Shown one piece after another: positions 63,912 to 64,000 of a stretch of 64,000 bases of DNA. How positions within the stretch are numbered: position 1 is the stretch's first letter; every line of letters starts with the position of its first letter. The stretch comes from Mesorhizobium sp. C432A (GTDB taxonomy: Bacteria; Pseudomonadota; Alphaproteobacteria; Rhizobiales; Rhizobiaceae), in NCBI RefSeq assembly GCF_030323145.1, contig NZ_CP100470.1, positions 4,257,001 to 4,321,000 of the forward strand, read 5' to 3'. The notes below the pieces were generated by a model. That model saw nothing but the letters and a program-made list of their open reading frames with translations. It was not told where the DNA came from and did not search any database. Both the position numbers and the translations under genes were made by a program.

Positions 63912-64000
63912 GCGTTCTCGCGGAAAGCTGCGTGCGAGCGGCAGGTTAGCAAAAGCCCGCATGGACTCAAGGGCGCAGCGACATCGCGCTGATAGAGGAG

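Overview
The window looks like chromosomal DNA of a Mesorhizobium-like alphaproteobacterium (Hyphomicrobiales). The grounds are high G+C coding, a phosphatidylcholine synthase, an IalB-family protein, HspQ, an EipB-free but otherwise rhizobial mix of small secreted proteins, a rhizobial-type intergenic palindrome near 42.6 kb, and an IS256-family element of the ISRm3 kind. Genus is an inference from gene content; no rRNA is present. Two tRNAs are present, Val(CAC) at 17.1 kb and Ser(UGA) at 48.1 kb. I see no CRISPR array, prophage or origin.

Layout. 0-6.4 kb: end of an alpha/beta hydrolase, a rhodanese, a divergent TetR/SDR pair with palindromic operators, an L,D-transpeptidase and small envelope proteins. 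6.8-16.5 kb: the most unusual part. It holds a class III nucleotide cyclase with a TPR tail, a 1435-residue protein joining a cytochrome P450 to a DyP-type peroxidase through a two-helix membrane segment, a Crp-type regulator with an intact cyclic-nucleotide pocket, and a trypsin-like protease fused to a DNA/RNA non-specific endonuclease. Perfect TGTGA-N6-TCACA operators lie in front of both fusion genes, so cyclase, regulator and the two effectors form a plausible cAMP-controlled unit. 17-22.5 kb: gph, rpiA, a DUF2059 protein, gor and mgtE, the last with a leader able to form two competing hairpins around its ribosome binding site. 22.7-32 kb: a YddA-type ABC exporter/importer, DsbA-like oxidoreductase, YejA-like binding protein, IalB protein, hspQ, AEC transporter and a UbiH-type monooxygenase. 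31.9-34.3 kb: DUF2182, DUF1326 and pcs in one tight run. 35.5-40.2 kb: a complete nucleoside-type BMP ABC transporter (ATPase, two permeases, binding protein). 40.4-45.9 kb: rimO, terC-like gene, DUF930 protein, then a three-gene glycan cluster. 46-50.3 kb: small secreted and cytosolic proteins, an mgtC homologue and a decayed IS256 element. 50.5-58 kb: conserved housekeeping run rlpA, D,D-carboxypeptidase homologue, tmk, holB, metG, tatD and an MBL hydrolase. 58-64 kb: acetyltransferase, a G-domain-less EF-G remnant coupled to a small membrane protein, epoxide-hydrolase-like enzyme, DUF2066 protein, a ProC-like reductase and an aldose-1-epimerase-like gene.

Four genes (DyP end, DUF1326, tmk, epimerase) are each broken by exactly one missing base inside a homopolymer run. 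Because tmk is normally essential and the errors all have the same form, I read these as base-calling undercalls in a draft assembly rather than four real mutations.
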